This document shows positions 1 to 9,661 of a stretch of 64,000 bases of DNA, piece after piece. How positions within the stretch are numbered: the first letter of the stretch is position 1; each line of letters starts with the position of its first letter. Location: NCBI RefSeq assembly GCF_000328705.1, contig NC_019673.1, positions 620,001-684,000 of the forward strand, given 5' to 3'. Below the pieces are notes generated by a model, which worked only from the letters and a program-made list of their open reading frames with translations, ran no database searches and was not told where the DNA came from. The translations under genes and the position numbers were made by a program. The stretch is from Saccharothrix espanaensis DSM 44229. Lineage in GTDB: Bacteria > Actinomycetota > Actinomycetes > Mycobacteriales > Pseudonocardiaceae.

Positions 1-57
1 GGAGTTGTGGACGGTGGTGGAGCTCGCCGTCGTCGGGTGAACAAGGGGGGGATCGGC

Positions 58-1575
58 ATGCGTCGGGGGACGTGGGCACTGGTCGCGGCACTGATCGTCG
101 CGGGATGCGGGGGGACAGCGGTGGACAACGAAGTGGTGCGGATCGACACGGGGGCCGTGCGCGGGGTCGTGAACGGCGATCACGTGCTGTACCAGGGGAT
201 TGCCTACGCAGCTCCGCCGAGGGGTGAGCTGCGCTGGGCGGCCCCGCGACGGCCCGCGCCGTGGAGCGGCGTGCTGGACGCCACCCGGCCGGGCAGCCCG
301 TGCCCGCAGGTCGGGTCGTCCTACTCCGAGGTGAAGGTGTCCGAGGAGGAGTGCCTGTTCCTCAACGTGACCACGCCCGCCGCGCGCCCGCCCACCCGGC
401 GCGAGCCCGGCGGGCGGGTGTCCGGCCGGCCGGTCATGGTGTGGCTGCACGGCGACGGCGCGATCGGCGCGGGCCACTACTTCGACGCCGCGCGGCTGGC
501 CGTGCGGGGCGACGTCGTCGTCGTGACGATCAACTACCGGCTCGGCGTGTTCGGCGGCTTCGGCCTGCCGGGCCTGGCGGGCTCCGGCACGTTCGGCCTC
601 CAGGACCAGCGGGCCGCGCTGGAGTGGGTGCGGCGCAACGCGGCGGCGTTCGGCGGCGACCCCGGCAACGTCACGCTGTTCGGCGTCTCGTACGGGGCCA
701 CCTCGGTCGCCGCGCACCTCGTCGCGCCCGAGTCCGAGGGCCTGTTCCACCGGGCGATCATGCACAGCGCGTTCACGCTGATCGACCTGCCCGCCGAGGC
801 CTGGTACCCGGGTCTGGACGCGCTGCCGTGGCTGGCGTGGCGGCACCGCTCGGAGATCGAGGCGCTCGGGCAGGGCGTCGCCGCCGAACTGGGCTGCGCC
901 GACGTGGCCTGCCTGCGCGCGCTACCGGCGGCGAAGATCCTGGAGCACCCGCACGTGATGAACCTGTTCCAGTCGTTCGGGTACGACACCCCGCCGCCGG
1001 AGCTGTTGGCACAGGGGAAGTTCGCGCGTGTGCCGGTGCTGTCGGGGGCCACGAAGGACGAGCACCGCAACCTCGTGGACATCTTCCGGGGCGAGGTGGC
1101 CGCCGAGGACTACCCGCGCCTGCTGGCAGCGGCGTTCGGCGACCGCGCGGACGAGGTGGCCGCCGAGTACCCCTTGGGCGACTACGCCACACCGGCCCTG
1201 GCGTGGGCGCAGGTGCTCACCGACCGGATGTGGGCGCGGGGGACCTACCGGCAGCACCAGCTCCTCTCCGCGCACACCACGGCGTACGCGTTCGAGTTCG
1301 CCGACCCCGGCGCGACCGGGCAGGGGGCCACGCACAGCTCCGACATCCCCTACCTGTTCCCGGCGGCGGGGGAGCACCGGCCGCTCGGCGAGCAGATGAT
1401 CCGGTACTGGACGGCGTTCGCCCGGACCGGCGACCCGAACACCGCCGGGCTGCCGGCGTGGCCCACCTTCGGCGAGGGGCACGTCCAGTCGCTGGCACCG
1501 GACCGCATCGGCCCCGTCGACTACGCCGCCGAGCACCGGCTCCCGTTCTGGGACCGGGTCACTGGACGTCCTTAG
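58..1575 (+). CDS. Carboxylesterase type B family lipoprotein
   Basis: This is an alpha/beta-hydrolase of the carboxylesterase type B (para-nitrobenzyl esterase) family, expected to hydrolyse esters outside the membrane. The ATG at 58 follows a purine-rich RBS and gives a lipoprotein signal peptide with lipobox VAGC near residue 19. An upstream in-frame start would put unrelated residues before it. The nucleophile is in GVSYG (Ser211) instead of the common GESAG. An acid residue candidate lies in GATKDEH and the histidine in THSSDIPYLF. The oxyanion region reads HGDGAIGAG instead of HGGG, which is unusual. Length (505 aa) is normal for the family. Its end overlaps the convergent DUF2165 gene by 17 bp. 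Substrate unknown. Confidence 0.9.
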   Translation: MRRGTWALVAALIVAGCGGTAVDNEVVRIDTGAVRGVVNGDHVLYQGIAYAAPPRGELRWAAPRRPAPWSGVLDATRPGSPCPQVGSSYSEVKVSEEECLFLNVTTPAARPPTRREPGGRVSGRPVMVWLHGDGAIGAGHYFDAARLAVRGDVVVVTINYRLGVFGGFGLPGLAGSGTFGLQDQRAALEWVRRNAAAFGGDPGNVTLFGVSYGATSVAAHLVAPESEGLFHRAIMHSAFTLIDLPAEAWYPGLDALPWLAWRHRSEIEALGQGVAAELGCADVACLRALPAAKILEHPHVMNLFQSFGYDTPPPELLAQGKFARVPVLSGATKDEHRNLVDIFRGEVAAEDYPRLLAAAFGDRADEVAAEYPLGDYATPALAWAQVLTDRMWARGTYRQHQLLSAHTTAYAFEFADPGATGQGATHSSDIPYLFPAAGEHRPLGEQMIRYWTAFARTGDPNTAGLPAWPTFGEGHVQSLAPDRIGPVDYAAEHRLPFWDRVTGRP

Positions 1576-2092
1576 TGGACAGTCGGAGCAGGATCAGCCC
1601 CACCGAGGCGATCACGAAGTTCTGGAACGCGGCGGACAGCCCGTTCCAGTCCTTCGACTGCCACATCAGGAACCACTCGCCGCCCACCACGATGAACCCG
1701 CCGCCGAACAGCAGCACCTGCATGACCCACCCGACCGTCGACAGCGGGCGGGCCGCCGGCCGGCCGCGCAGCCACGCCACCAGCGCGGTCAGCAGCACGG
1801 CGGCGGTCACCGCCTCCCAGGCGATGATCAGGACGTACGCGATGGTCACGAGGGTCGGGTCGGTGATGGCGCGGTACATCGTGTTGGGCGACTGGAACGT
1901 CGTGTCCATCGCGAACACGTGCTGCACGAACGCGCGGTTGGTCTCGTAGTCGGTGACGTTCCCGAACACCACGAGCCCCATGTAGACGCCCGTGATCGCG
2001 GTGAGCACCGCGACCACGGCCTGCGGGCTCCCCACCCGGCCGAGTAGACGCATGAGCTGAGACTTGTCCACGGCCCGTGAGAAGTCCATCAC
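1559..2092 (-). CDS. DUF2165 family small integral membrane protein
   Basis: Predicted inner-membrane protein of about 177 aa. It contains the DUF2165 signature around NVTDYETN and FVQHVFAMDTTF, followed by several hydrophobic segments. The function of the family is unknown. The start is a GTG directly followed by ATG (2092/2089) with no clear Shine-Dalgarno. A later ATG at 2053 is possible but would remove only a short soluble stretch. The gene converges on the esterase and the two stops overlap. Confidence 0.8.
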   Translation of the reverse strand: MMDFSRAVDKSQLMRLLGRVGSPQAVVAVLTAITGVYMGLVVFGNVTDYETNRAFVQHVFAMDTTFQSPNTMYRAITDPTLVTIAYVLIIAWEAVTAAVLLTALVAWLRGRPAARPLSTVGWVMQVLLFGGGFIVVGGEWFLMWQSKDWNGLSAAFQNFVIASVGLILLRLSTKDVQ

Positions 2093-2234
2093 GAACAGTG
2101 CCGATTGAGACGATCACCCACGTCACCCACCGTCAACGGTTCGGACTGGCTACGGACACCCCCGCTTCCACACCACGGCACCCCGCCACCTCTGCACCCC
2201 AGCACCACGGCACCACGCCACCCGGCACGTGGTC

Positions 2235-5200
2235 TTACGAGCACACCGGTTCGTAATCGAGCTGCGGCAGGTGCTTGCGCCACAGCTCTTCCGGCAGCAC
2301 GCCCTTGGTCTTGGCGCAGATGCGGCCGATCGCGCGCTGCTGGTCGAGGTCCCACAGCCGGACCGTGGTGTCCAGGCTGGTGGAGGCGAGCATCCCGGCG
2401 GGCGTGAACCTGACGTCCTGCAACCCGGCGTCGTGGCCGGTCAGCGCTTGCCCGAGGGGGCGCGGGCGGACCAGGTCGCGCACGTCCCACAGCCGGATCG
2501 CGCGGTCGTCGCCGCCACTGGCCAGGGTCTTGCCGTCCGGGCTGAACGCGATCGTCACGGCCGCCTCGACGTGCCCGGTCAGCGGCGAGCCGATCGGCCG
2601 GACCCGGGTCGGCGCGGACAGGTCCCACAGCCGCAGCGACTTGTCGTCGCCGGCGGTGGCCAGCACCTTGCCGTCCGGGCTCACCGCCCCCGCCCGGACC
2701 GCGCCCGCGTGGCCGGTCAGCGGCTGGCCGAGCGGCTGCGCCGCCGCCGGGTCGGCGACGTTCCACAGCCGCAGGGTCTGGTCCGCGCTCCCGGTGACCA
2801 GCGACCGGCCGTCCGGCGTGAACACCGCGAAGTGCACGTACCCGCTGTGCCCGACCAGCGGTTCGCCGAGCGCGCGCGGCCGTTCCCGGTCGGTGATGTC
2901 CCACAGCTGCACCGAATCGTCGTTGGACCCGGTGACCAGCACCTTCCCGTCCGGGCTGAACGCGACCGGCGCGCTGTAGCGGGTGTGCAGCTCCAGCGGT
3001 GCGCCGAGCGGGCGCACGGCGGCGGGGTCGGACAGGTCCCACAGCCGGACCGCCTTGTCGCTGACGCTGGCCAGTGTGGTGCCGTCCGAGCTGATCGCCA
3101 GCCCCCACACGCCCGCCTCGTCGCCGGTCACCGCCAGCGCGGCGCTGTGCGGCTCGTGCGGGTCGGTCAGGTCCCAGACCCGGATGCTCTGGTCCCGGCT
3201 GCCGGTGACCATCCGCTTGCCGTCCGGGGTGGACACCGGGCCGACGGTCCGCCCGGAGTGGCCGATCAGCACCGTCTTGGGCAGCGACCACAGCCGCACG
3301 GCGGTGTCCTGGCTGCCGGTGGCCAGCCGGTGGCCGTCCGGGCTGAACGCCACCGCGTAGATGGTGCCGTTGCGCCCGGTCAGCGGCTGGCCGATGATCA
3401 GCGGGTGGGCCGGGTCGGTCACGTTCCACAGCCGGGCGGTGCCGTCGCCGCCGCCGCTGGCCAGCACCCGGCCGTCCCGGTTGAACGCCACCGACCAGAC
3501 CGCGCCGGTGTGGTCGGTCAGCGGCCGGCCGAGCAGCCGCGCGGCGGCCGGGTCGGCGACGTCCCACAGCCGGATGGTGTGGTCGTCGCTGCCGGTGGCC
3601 AGCACCCGGCTGTCCGGGCTGAACGCCACCGAGCGCACGATCCCGTCGTAGCCCGCCAGCGGCGCGCCCAGCGGCCGGGGCCGGGTGCGGTCCTCGACGT
3701 CCCACAGGACCACGGTCTTGTCGTCGCCGCCGACGGCGAGCAGCCTGCCGTCCGGGCTGAACGCGACCGACCGCACCTGCCCGGAGTGCAGGCCGAGCGC
3801 GGCGCCGAGCGGGGCCGGCGCGGTCGGGTCGGCCACGTCCCAGAGCTGCGCGGTGTGGTCCTCGTTGGCGGTGACCAGGGTGTTGCTGTCCGGCGCGAAC
3901 GCGACAAGGTAGATCGTGCCGTGCTCGCCGACCAGCGGCTGGCCGAGGGCGCGCGGCCGGCTCGGGTCGGTGACGTCCCACAGCCGGACCGTGCCGTCGT
4001 CGCCGGCGGTGGCCAGGGTGGTGCCGTCCGGGCTGAACACCGCCGAGCTCACCCAGCTCCGGTGCCCGCGCAGCGGCGGGCCCAGCGGCCTGGGGTTGTC
4101 GCGGTCGCGCAGGTCCCACAGCCGCACGGTCGAGTCGTAGGAGGCGGTGGCCAGGGTGTTGCCGTCCCGGGAGAACGAGGTCAGGTAGACCGCGCCCTCG
4201 TGGCCGACGAGCTGGGTGGCCAGCGGCGTGCCCTGGGTGGACAGGATGCGGGTGTAGACCTCCTGGTCGTCCGGGCGCATCCGCTGCGCGACCAGGTCGA
4301 GCTGCGCGGACAGCGACGGGTCGGTCTCCTGGAGCCGGTCGGCCTCCGCGACGACCTGCCGGAACACCGCGTCGTCGCGCTGCCGCACGGCCAGCACGGC
4401 GGCCGTGACGGCGATGATCGCCAGCACCACCACGACCACGACCGCGCTGCGCCGGCCCCACAGCGCGCGCCGGCGGAACTGCGTGGACACCGACAGGAAG
4501 TCCTGCGCCACCCCGGTCAGGCCGCCCGGACCGGCTGCGTCGGCCCAGTGCCGGGCCGTCTCCAGCCGCGCGCCCCGGTACAGCAGGGACGAGTCGCGGT
4601 CCTGGTTGGCCCAGGTCGCCGCGTCCTCCTCCAGCCGCTGGCGCAGCAGCTGGCCCTCCCGGTCCTGGTCGATCCAGCTGCGCAGCCTCGGCCACGCCTG
4701 AAGCAGCGCCTCGTGGGTGATCTCCACCGAGCCGGAGTCCAGGGTGACCAGCCGGGCGCGGGCCAGCACCTCCAGCGCCTCCTCGCCGGCCGCCCGGTTC
4801 GCGGCCTGGTCGACCAGCTCGTGCCGGGTGGACCGGCGGCGGGTGTCCTGGGTGTCCTCGCCGACCCGGACCAGCCGCAGCAGCAGCGGGCGGGCGGCGA
4901 GCTGGGCGTCCGGGGCGAGGTCGGCCCACGCGCGTTCGGCGGTCGCCGCGACCGCGCCCTGGATGCCGCCCGCCGCGCGGTAGCCGGAGATGGTGAGCTT
5001 GCCGCCGGTGCGGCGCTGCCAGGTGGCCAGCAGGGCGTGCGAGAGCAGCGGCAGCGCGCCCGCGTCGTACGCGCCCTGGCCCGCCCGGCCCTGCGCCCGC
5101 CCGCTGCGCACGCCGAGGTCGCGCAGCATCAGCTCGATCAGGCCCGGTTCCAGTTGCAGGCCCGCCGCCCTGGCCGGGCGCGACACGGCTTCGCGCAGCT

Positions 5201-6305
5201 CGGCGGAGGTCATCGGGCCGAGCACCATCTGGCGCTCCTGGAGCGCCTCGGCCAGTTCCGGGAACGCCAGGCAGCGGCCGTAGAAGTCGGCCCGGACGCC
5301 CAGCACGACCAGCGCGGGCGGCACGCCGCCGGGCACCGCGGGCGTGCACGCCACGTGCAGGGCCTGCACGAACACCTGCGCCAGGCTCTCGTCACCGCAC
5401 AGCGTGAACGCCTCTTCGAACTGGTCCACCACGACGACCACGCGCTCGGCGCCGTGCCGGGCGGCGTACGCGCCGAACGCGGCCCGGATCTGCCCGGCGA
5501 ACCGGAGCACCCCCAGCAGGGTCTGCCCGAGGAACGTCTCCGGGCCGTCCGACGGGTGCTCGGCCGCGTGTTCGGCGAATTGCCCCGCCATTCCCTCCAT
5601 CGCCAGCCCGAGCACCTCGGACAATTCCGGGATCTGCCGGACGAGTTCTTTCACCGGGTCCGCTCCGGGCGTCACCACGACGGCCGGCCAATTCTGCGAA
5701 TCGGGCAGCCCGAGCGCCCCGTCGCGAATGGCCGGAATGACCCCGGCGCGGACCAGCGACGATTTGCCGGCGCCCGAGGCGCCGACCAGCACCACTATTC
5801 CGCCGGAATCCGCGGCGGCGCCCAGCCGGGAGACCAGGGCGGCGGTGCTGCGCTCCCGGCCGAAGAACCACGAGGAGTCCTCGGGCTGGAACGCGGCCAG
5901 GCCCCGGTACGGGCAGACGCCGATCTCGTCGGAGCTGGGCGGCTCCTCGTCCTCGGGCGCGGTGGCCGGGCTGGCGAGCGCCTCCTCCCACAGCGCGCGC
6001 CACGCCGCCAGGTCGTACAGGCCCGCCGCCGGCGGCTTCGGCCGGGACTTGCGGGCCTCGCCGATGAGGACTTCGAGGACTACCGAGAGTGCCGAGAACC
6101 GGGCCGGCACGTTGCGGCCGCGCCGCCAGTCGCTGACCCGCTGGGCGGTCGCCCGGACCGGCCGGCCGCGTTCGTCGGTGCGCCGGGCGCGCCCGACCGA
6201 CTCGGTCACCCGCTTCAGGGGCGGGTCGCCGGCTTCCGCGTAGAGCAGCGCGAACCGCTCCGCGAAAACGGCGCGGGGCCCTGACCCCTGACCAGAACCA
6301 GCCAT
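2235..6305 (-). CDS. nSTAND1-type NTPase with 14 WD40 repeats
   Basis: Large signalling protein of about 1356 aa. The start at 6305 is fixed by the RBS GAGGAGGTCAG just upstream; the frame stays open further 5' but without an RBS. An N-terminal helix-turn-helix-like region (about 1-110, with QRVSDWRRGRN) precedes a STAND NTPase with Walker A GASGAGKSS (about 173-181) and Walker B VVVVVDQFEEAF (about 288). One transmembrane helix lies near residue 625. Fourteen WD40 repeats follow (about 697-1340), most ending RLWD, enough for two seven-bladed propellers. The tail GRICAKTKGVLPEELW recurs in such actinobacterial proteins. STAND NTPases are molecular switches where the repeats sense a ligand. 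Whether this one serves signalling, death or phage defence cannot be told. No effector domain or partner gene is seen. Confidence 0.92.
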   Translation of the reverse strand: MAGSGQGSGPRAVFAERFALLYAEAGDPPLKRVTESVGRARRTDERGRPVRATAQRVSDWRRGRNVPARFSALSVVLEVLIGEARKSRPKPPAAGLYDLAAWRALWEEALASPATAPEDEEPPSSDEIGVCPYRGLAAFQPEDSSWFFGRERSTAALVSRLGAAADSGGIVVLVGASGAGKSSLVRAGVIPAIRDGALGLPDSQNWPAVVVTPGADPVKELVRQIPELSEVLGLAMEGMAGQFAEHAAEHPSDGPETFLGQTLLGVLRFAGQIRAAFGAYAARHGAERVVVVVDQFEEAFTLCGDESLAQVFVQALHVACTPAVPGGVPPALVVLGVRADFYGRCLAFPELAEALQERQMVLGPMTSAELREAVSRPARAAGLQLEPGLIELMLRDLGVRSGRAQGRAGQGAYDAGALPLLSHALLATWQRRTGGKLTISGYRAAGGIQGAVAATAERAWADLAPDAQLAARPLLLRLVRVGEDTQDTRRRSTRHELVDQAANRAAGEEALEVLARARLVTLDSGSVEITHEALLQAWPRLRSWIDQDREGQLLRQRLEEDAATWANQDRDSSLLYRGARLETARHWADAAGPGGLTGVAQDFLSVSTQFRRRALWGRRSAVVVVVVLAIIAVTAAVLAVRQRDDAVFRQVVAEADRLQETDPSLSAQLDLVAQRMRPDDQEVYTRILSTQGTPLATQLVGHEGAVYLTSFSRDGNTLATASYDSTVRLWDLRDRDNPRPLGPPLRGHRSWVSSAVFSPDGTTLATAGDDGTVRLWDVTDPSRPRALGQPLVGEHGTIYLVAFAPDSNTLVTANEDHTAQLWDVADPTAPAPLGAALGLHSGQVRSVAFSPDGRLLAVGGDDKTVVLWDVEDRTRPRPLGAPLAGYDGIVRSVAFSPDSRVLATGSDDHTIRLWDVADPAAARLLGRPLTDHTGAVWSVAFNRDGRVLASGGGDGTARLWNVTDPAHPLIIGQPLTGRNGTIYAVAFSPDGHRLATGSQDTAVRLWSLPKTVLIGHSGRTVGPVSTPDGKRMVTGSRDQSIRVWDLTDPHEPHSAALAVTGDEAGVWGLAISSDGTTLASVSDKAVRLWDLSDPAAVRPLGAPLELHTRYSAPVAFSPDGKVLVTGSNDDSVQLWDITDRERPRALGEPLVGHSGYVHFAVFTPDGRSLVTGSADQTLRLWNVADPAAAQPLGQPLTGHAGAVRAGAVSPDGKVLATAGDDKSLRLWDLSAPTRVRPIGSPLTGHVEAAVTIAFSPDGKTLASGGDDRAIRLWDVRDLVRPRPLGQALTGHDAGLQDVRFTPAGMLASTSLDTTVRLWDLDQQRAIGRICAKTKGVLPEELWRKHLPQLDYEPVCS

Positions 6306-6598
6306 CCGCGGCTGACCTCCTCGGGTCCGGTCTTCCGGACCGGAAAACCGGATGTGAGCGCGTGAACAGGTCGTTTGTGGACCGGTGCGGCACCAGGCCA
6401 TCCACCCTAACGACTTCGGCTGCCAAGCTGCCCGGGACGTTCCGCCGATGTCGTCAGGTTGGGCGAAGGGACCGGTCGAAGTGGTTTCGCCAGCAACTAC
6501 CGCGAGTGTCGCGACGTTCTCCGCTGAGGGGTCCTGGGGGTCTTCTCAGCGGGACGCGCCGAACCGGCCCGGCCGGTGGAACGGCGCGGCGACCTGTC

Positions 6599-6814
6599 AT
6601 GTCGGCCGGGACTGAGAGCGGTGCGACCGGCCCGGTGCCGGTCACGGCCCGTGAGGACCGGGGGATACCCGTTGAAGCACGGGTCTGCCCGATCCTGCGG
6701 ACCGTGCTCGACGGGCACGCCCGGGATCGGGCCGAGGTGAGGCTGGTCCTGCTGGCCAGGCTCGCCGCACCGCTGCCCGCCCAGGCCGGGTCGGCACAAC
6801 GCCGTGCGACCTGA
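6599..6814 (+). CDS. Possible small hypothetical protein (71 aa)
   Basis: In the roughly 560-bp space between the divergent NTPase and ada-alkA genes one short frame begins MSAGTESGATGPVPV and shows G/C-biased third positions over its length. It has no recognisable domain and no good Shine-Dalgarno. It ends 55 bp before ada-alkA. It may be a leader-region gene or chance; the rest of the space holds nothing I can recognise. Confidence 0.25.
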   Translation: MSAGTESGATGPVPVTAREDRGIPVEARVCPILRTVLDGHARDRAEVRLVLLARLAAPLPAQAGSAQRRAT

Positions 6815-6869
6815 CCGGGCCGCTCCCTCGATGTCGGATTTCTGCCGGCCACCGGCCCGGCGTTCCCCG

Positions 6870-8339
6870 ATGCTGGACCACGTGCACGAAGACCCGGAAC
6901 GGTGTGTGCGAGCCGTGCAGTCCAAGGACGCGCGGTTCGACGGGTGGTTCTTCACCGCGGTGCTGACCACTCGCATCTATTGCCGTCCGAGTTGTCCGGT
7001 AGCGCCGCCCAAGGTCGAGAACATGCGGTTCTACCCGAGTGCGGCCGCGGCCCAACAAGCGGGATTCCGGGCGTGCAAACGGTGCCGGCCCGACGCCAGT
7101 CCGGGTTCCCCGTTGTGGAACCACCGCGCCGACTCGGTGGCCCAGGCCATGCGGTTGATCGCGGACGGAGTGGTGGACCGGGAAGGTGTTCCGGGACTCG
7201 CCGCCCGGCTCGGCTACAGCGTCCGCCAGGTCGAGCGCCAACTGCTCGCCGAACTCGGCGCGGGTCCGCTCGCGCTGGCCCGCGCGCAGCGGGCGCAGAC
7301 CGCGCGGCTGCTGATCGAGACGACCGCGCTGCCGATGGCCGAGGTGGCGCTCGCGGCCGGCTTCGCCAGCATCCGGGCGTTCAACGAGACCGTGCGCTCG
7401 GTGTTCGCCCTCTCGCCCACGGACCTGCGCACCCGGCGGCGGGCCGTCGCGGACACGCCCGGCGTGCTGTCGCTGCGGCTGCCGTTCCGCGCGCCGCTGT
7501 GCCCGGACAACCTGTTCGGGCACCTCGCGGCGACCGCCGTGCCGGGCGTGGAGGAGTGGCGGGACGGGGCGTACCGGCGGACGTTGCGGCTGCCGCACGG
7601 GCACGCCGTGGTGGCGTTGTCGCCGCAGCCCGACCACGTGGCGTGCCGGTTGGCGTTGACCGACCTGCGCGACCTGTCGATCGCCATCGCCCGGTGCCGG
7701 CGGATGCTCGACCTCGACGCCGACCCGGTCGCCGTGGACGACCGGCTGCGCACCGACCCGGACCTGCGCCCCCTGGTGGACAAGGACCCGGGCCGACGGG
7801 TGCCGGGCACCGTGGACGCGGCGGAGTTCGCCGTGCGGGCGGTGCTGGGCCAGCAGGTGTCCACGGCGGCGGCGCGCACGCACGCCGGGCGGATCGTCGC
7901 GGCGGCGGGCACGCCGATCGCCGACGTCGGCCTGACCCACCTGTTTCCCACCCCCGACGATCTGCTCTCGCTCGACCCGGCGGTGCTGGCCATGCCGAAC
8001 GCGCGCAAGGTCGCGTTCCGGGCGCTGGTGGAGGCCCTGGCCTCGGGCGCGGTCGACCTCGGGGTCGGCGCGGACTGGGCCAAGGCGCGCGCCGAGCTCC
8101 TGGCGTTGCCGGGGTTCGGGCCGTGGACCGTCGAGGTGATCGCGATGCGCGCGCTGGGTGACCCGGACGCGTTCATCCCGGGCGACTTGGGCGTGCGAGT
8201 GGCGGCGCGGGCGTTGGGGATGCCGGACACACCGGGTGCTTTGGTCGCCCGTGCACAGGCGTGGCGCCCTTGGCGCGCCTACGCCGTCCAATACCTGTGG
8301 GCGACCGGTGACCACGCGGTCAACCGGTTGCCGGCGTGA
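6870..8339 (+). CDS. alkA: Ada-AlkA fusion: methylation-sensing regulator and 3-methyladenine DNA glycosylase
   Basis: Bifunctional alkylation-response protein of about 489 aa. Domains in order are an Ada N-terminal zinc domain (about 5-75) with the four cysteines in YCRPSC and ACKRC, an AraC-type HTH (about 85-180), the AlkA N-terminal domain, and an HhH-GPD glycosylase domain with LPGFGPWTVEVIAMRALG. In Ada proteins a zinc-domain cysteine takes methyl groups from DNA phosphotriesters and the HTH then activates transcription. The glycosylase excises alkylated bases. The ATG at 6870 is chosen because Ada homology starts a few residues later, although no Shine-Dalgarno is seen. The MGMT gene 34 bp downstream makes this a compact alkylation-repair operon. 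Confidence 0.93.
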   Translation: MLDHVHEDPERCVRAVQSKDARFDGWFFTAVLTTRIYCRPSCPVAPPKVENMRFYPSAAAAQQAGFRACKRCRPDASPGSPLWNHRADSVAQAMRLIADGVVDREGVPGLAARLGYSVRQVERQLLAELGAGPLALARAQRAQTARLLIETTALPMAEVALAAGFASIRAFNETVRSVFALSPTDLRTRRRAVADTPGVLSLRLPFRAPLCPDNLFGHLAATAVPGVEEWRDGAYRRTLRLPHGHAVVALSPQPDHVACRLALTDLRDLSIAIARCRRMLDLDADPVAVDDRLRTDPDLRPLVDKDPGRRVPGTVDAAEFAVRAVLGQQVSTAAARTHAGRIVAAAGTPIADVGLTHLFPTPDDLLSLDPAVLAMPNARKVAFRALVEALASGAVDLGVGADWAKARAELLALPGFGPWTVEVIAMRALGDPDAFIPGDLGVRVAARALGMPDTPGALVARAQAWRPWRAYAVQYLWATGDHAVNRLPA

Positions 8340-8373
8340 TGCCTGGTGAGCCAGGCGTGAGAGGAAGTTCGCG

Positions 8374-8880
8374 GTGGTAGCGCACACGGTGGTCGACAGC
8401 CCGGTGGGGCCGTTGACGTTGGTGGCCCAGGACGGCGTGCTGTCCGGGCTGTACATGACGGAGCAGAGGTACCGGCCGGCGGAGGAGAGCTTCGGGGCGC
8501 GGGACGCGTCGTTGTTCGACGACGTGGTCGGGCAGCTGGCGGAGTACTTCGCGGGCACGCGGACGGAGTTCGACGTGCCGCTGGACCTGATCGGCACGCC
8601 GTTCCAGCGTTCGGTGTGGACGGCGCTGTGCGCGATCCCGTACGGCGCGACGATGTCGTACGGCGAGCTGGCGGCGGCGTTGGGGCGGCCGACCGCCGCG
8701 CGGGCGGTCGGCCTGGCCAACGGGCACAACCCGATCGGCATCATCGTGCCGTGCCACCGGGTGGTCGGCTCCGGCGGCGACCTGACCGGGTACGGCGGCG
8801 GGATCGCCCGCAAGCGGCAGCTGCTGGACTTCGAGTCTCAGACACCGACCTTGGGCCTGTCCGTCGTCGCGCCCGGCTGA
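8374..8880 (+). CDS. ogt: Methylated-DNA--protein-cysteine methyltransferase
   Basis: Suicidal O6-alkylguanine repair enzyme (about 168 aa). The acceptor cysteine is in IVPCHRVVGSGG and the HTH recognition region in TMSYGELA. A GTG start at 8374 follows the RBS GAGGAAG. The gene is 34 bp after ada-alkA and is probably co-transcribed with it, so that direct reversal and base excision of alkylation damage are expressed together. Its last 43 bp overlap the 3' end of the convergent DUF2306 gene. Confidence 0.95.
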   Translation: MVAHTVVDSPVGPLTLVAQDGVLSGLYMTEQRYRPAEESFGARDASLFDDVVGQLAEYFAGTRTEFDVPLDLIGTPFQRSVWTALCAIPYGATMSYGELAAALGRPTAARAVGLANGHNPIGIIVPCHRVVGSGGDLTGYGGGIARKRQLLDFESQTPTLGLSVVAPG

Positions 8881-9551
8881 CGCCGCCGGGACTTGCCCCG
8901 GTCCAGCCACCACTCGATGAACAGGAACGGCAGCACCCAGCCCATCCACGCGGTGATGCCCGTGATGGCCTGCATCAGCGCGACCTCGCTGCCGCCGAAC
9001 GTGGTGTGCAGCTGGTCGGGCAGGGTGAACCCCAGCCCGGCCGCCCAGAACCGGTTGGAGATGATCGACAGGGTGAGCGCGGTGCTGCGCAGCATCCAGC
9101 GGCGGTGGTCGGCGTAGCGGCGCTGCCGCGCCATCCGGTAGCCGGCGATCGTGACGCCCAGCCAGAGCGTCCCCATCAGGACGTTGCCGACCTGGTTGAT
9201 CGGACCGAACGGGCTGACCGCGCCGATCGCCACGGCGAGCACGCCGCCGGGCAGGACCCCCGCGAACACGTACACGCGGCCCGCCCGGCGGTGCCAGCCG
9301 GGGTGGTTCTGCCGCAGCCACGGCCAGATCTGCAGCACGCAGGTCAGGATCGCGATCGCCCCGAACACCACGTGCGCGACCAGGAACGGGTAGTGCCACG
9401 TGTGGTTGCCGGGCTGGGGCACGCGGGTCTGCGCGGCGTCGAACGTCAGGTACCTCGGCAGCGAGAACGCCACGAACGCGGCGACCAGGACCCCCAGCGG
9501 CAGCACCCAGTGCTGTCGCCACCAACTCTGCTTCACCTGTGTGTCCACCAT
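8838..9551 (-). CDS. DUF2306 family membrane protein
   Basis: Polytopic membrane protein of about 237 aa with about six to seven hydrophobic segments. It contains the DUF2306 pattern HYPFLVAHVVFGAIAI, then HPGWHRRAGRVYV and DHRRWMLRS, with conserved His residues in the membrane-facing regions. The biochemical function is unknown. The ATG at 9551 is preferred because the upstream in-frame extension is cysteine/arginine-rich and unlike a membrane protein N-terminus. It is divergent from the ArsR operon, so the operator at 9662-9695 could influence both directions. Its end overlaps the MGMT gene. Confidence 0.83.
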   Translation of the reverse strand: MVDTQVKQSWWRQHWVLPLGVLVAAFVAFSLPRYLTFDAAQTRVPQPGNHTWHYPFLVAHVVFGAIAILTCVLQIWPWLRQNHPGWHRRAGRVYVFAGVLPGGVLAVAIGAVSPFGPINQVGNVLMGTLWLGVTIAGYRMARQRRYADHRRWMLRSTALTLSIISNRFWAAGLGFTLPDQLHTTFGGSEVALMQAITGITAWMGWVLPFLFIEWWLDRGKSRRRQPGATTDRPKVGV

Positions 9552-9661
9552 GCCCGGGAGCCTGGCCGGCCCGGCTGACCGACCCCGCACCGAACCCTGA
9601 CAGCGCAGCTCAGCCGCCCTGCCCCGGCACCGCCCGCACCGCACCGGCCACCCGCCTCACC

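Noticed and set aside
1..57. Start of the carboxylesterase at GTG 7
   Set aside because: The extra 17 residues are basic and precede a proper lipoprotein signal starting at ATG 58, which has an RBS.
2229..6284. Long plus-strand frame of about 1350 codons opposite the nSTAND gene
   Set aside because: It is the antisense shadow of a high-GC gene with WD40 repeats; the composition (P, R, Q, V rich) is typical of a frame with no selection, and the minus frame has clear domains.
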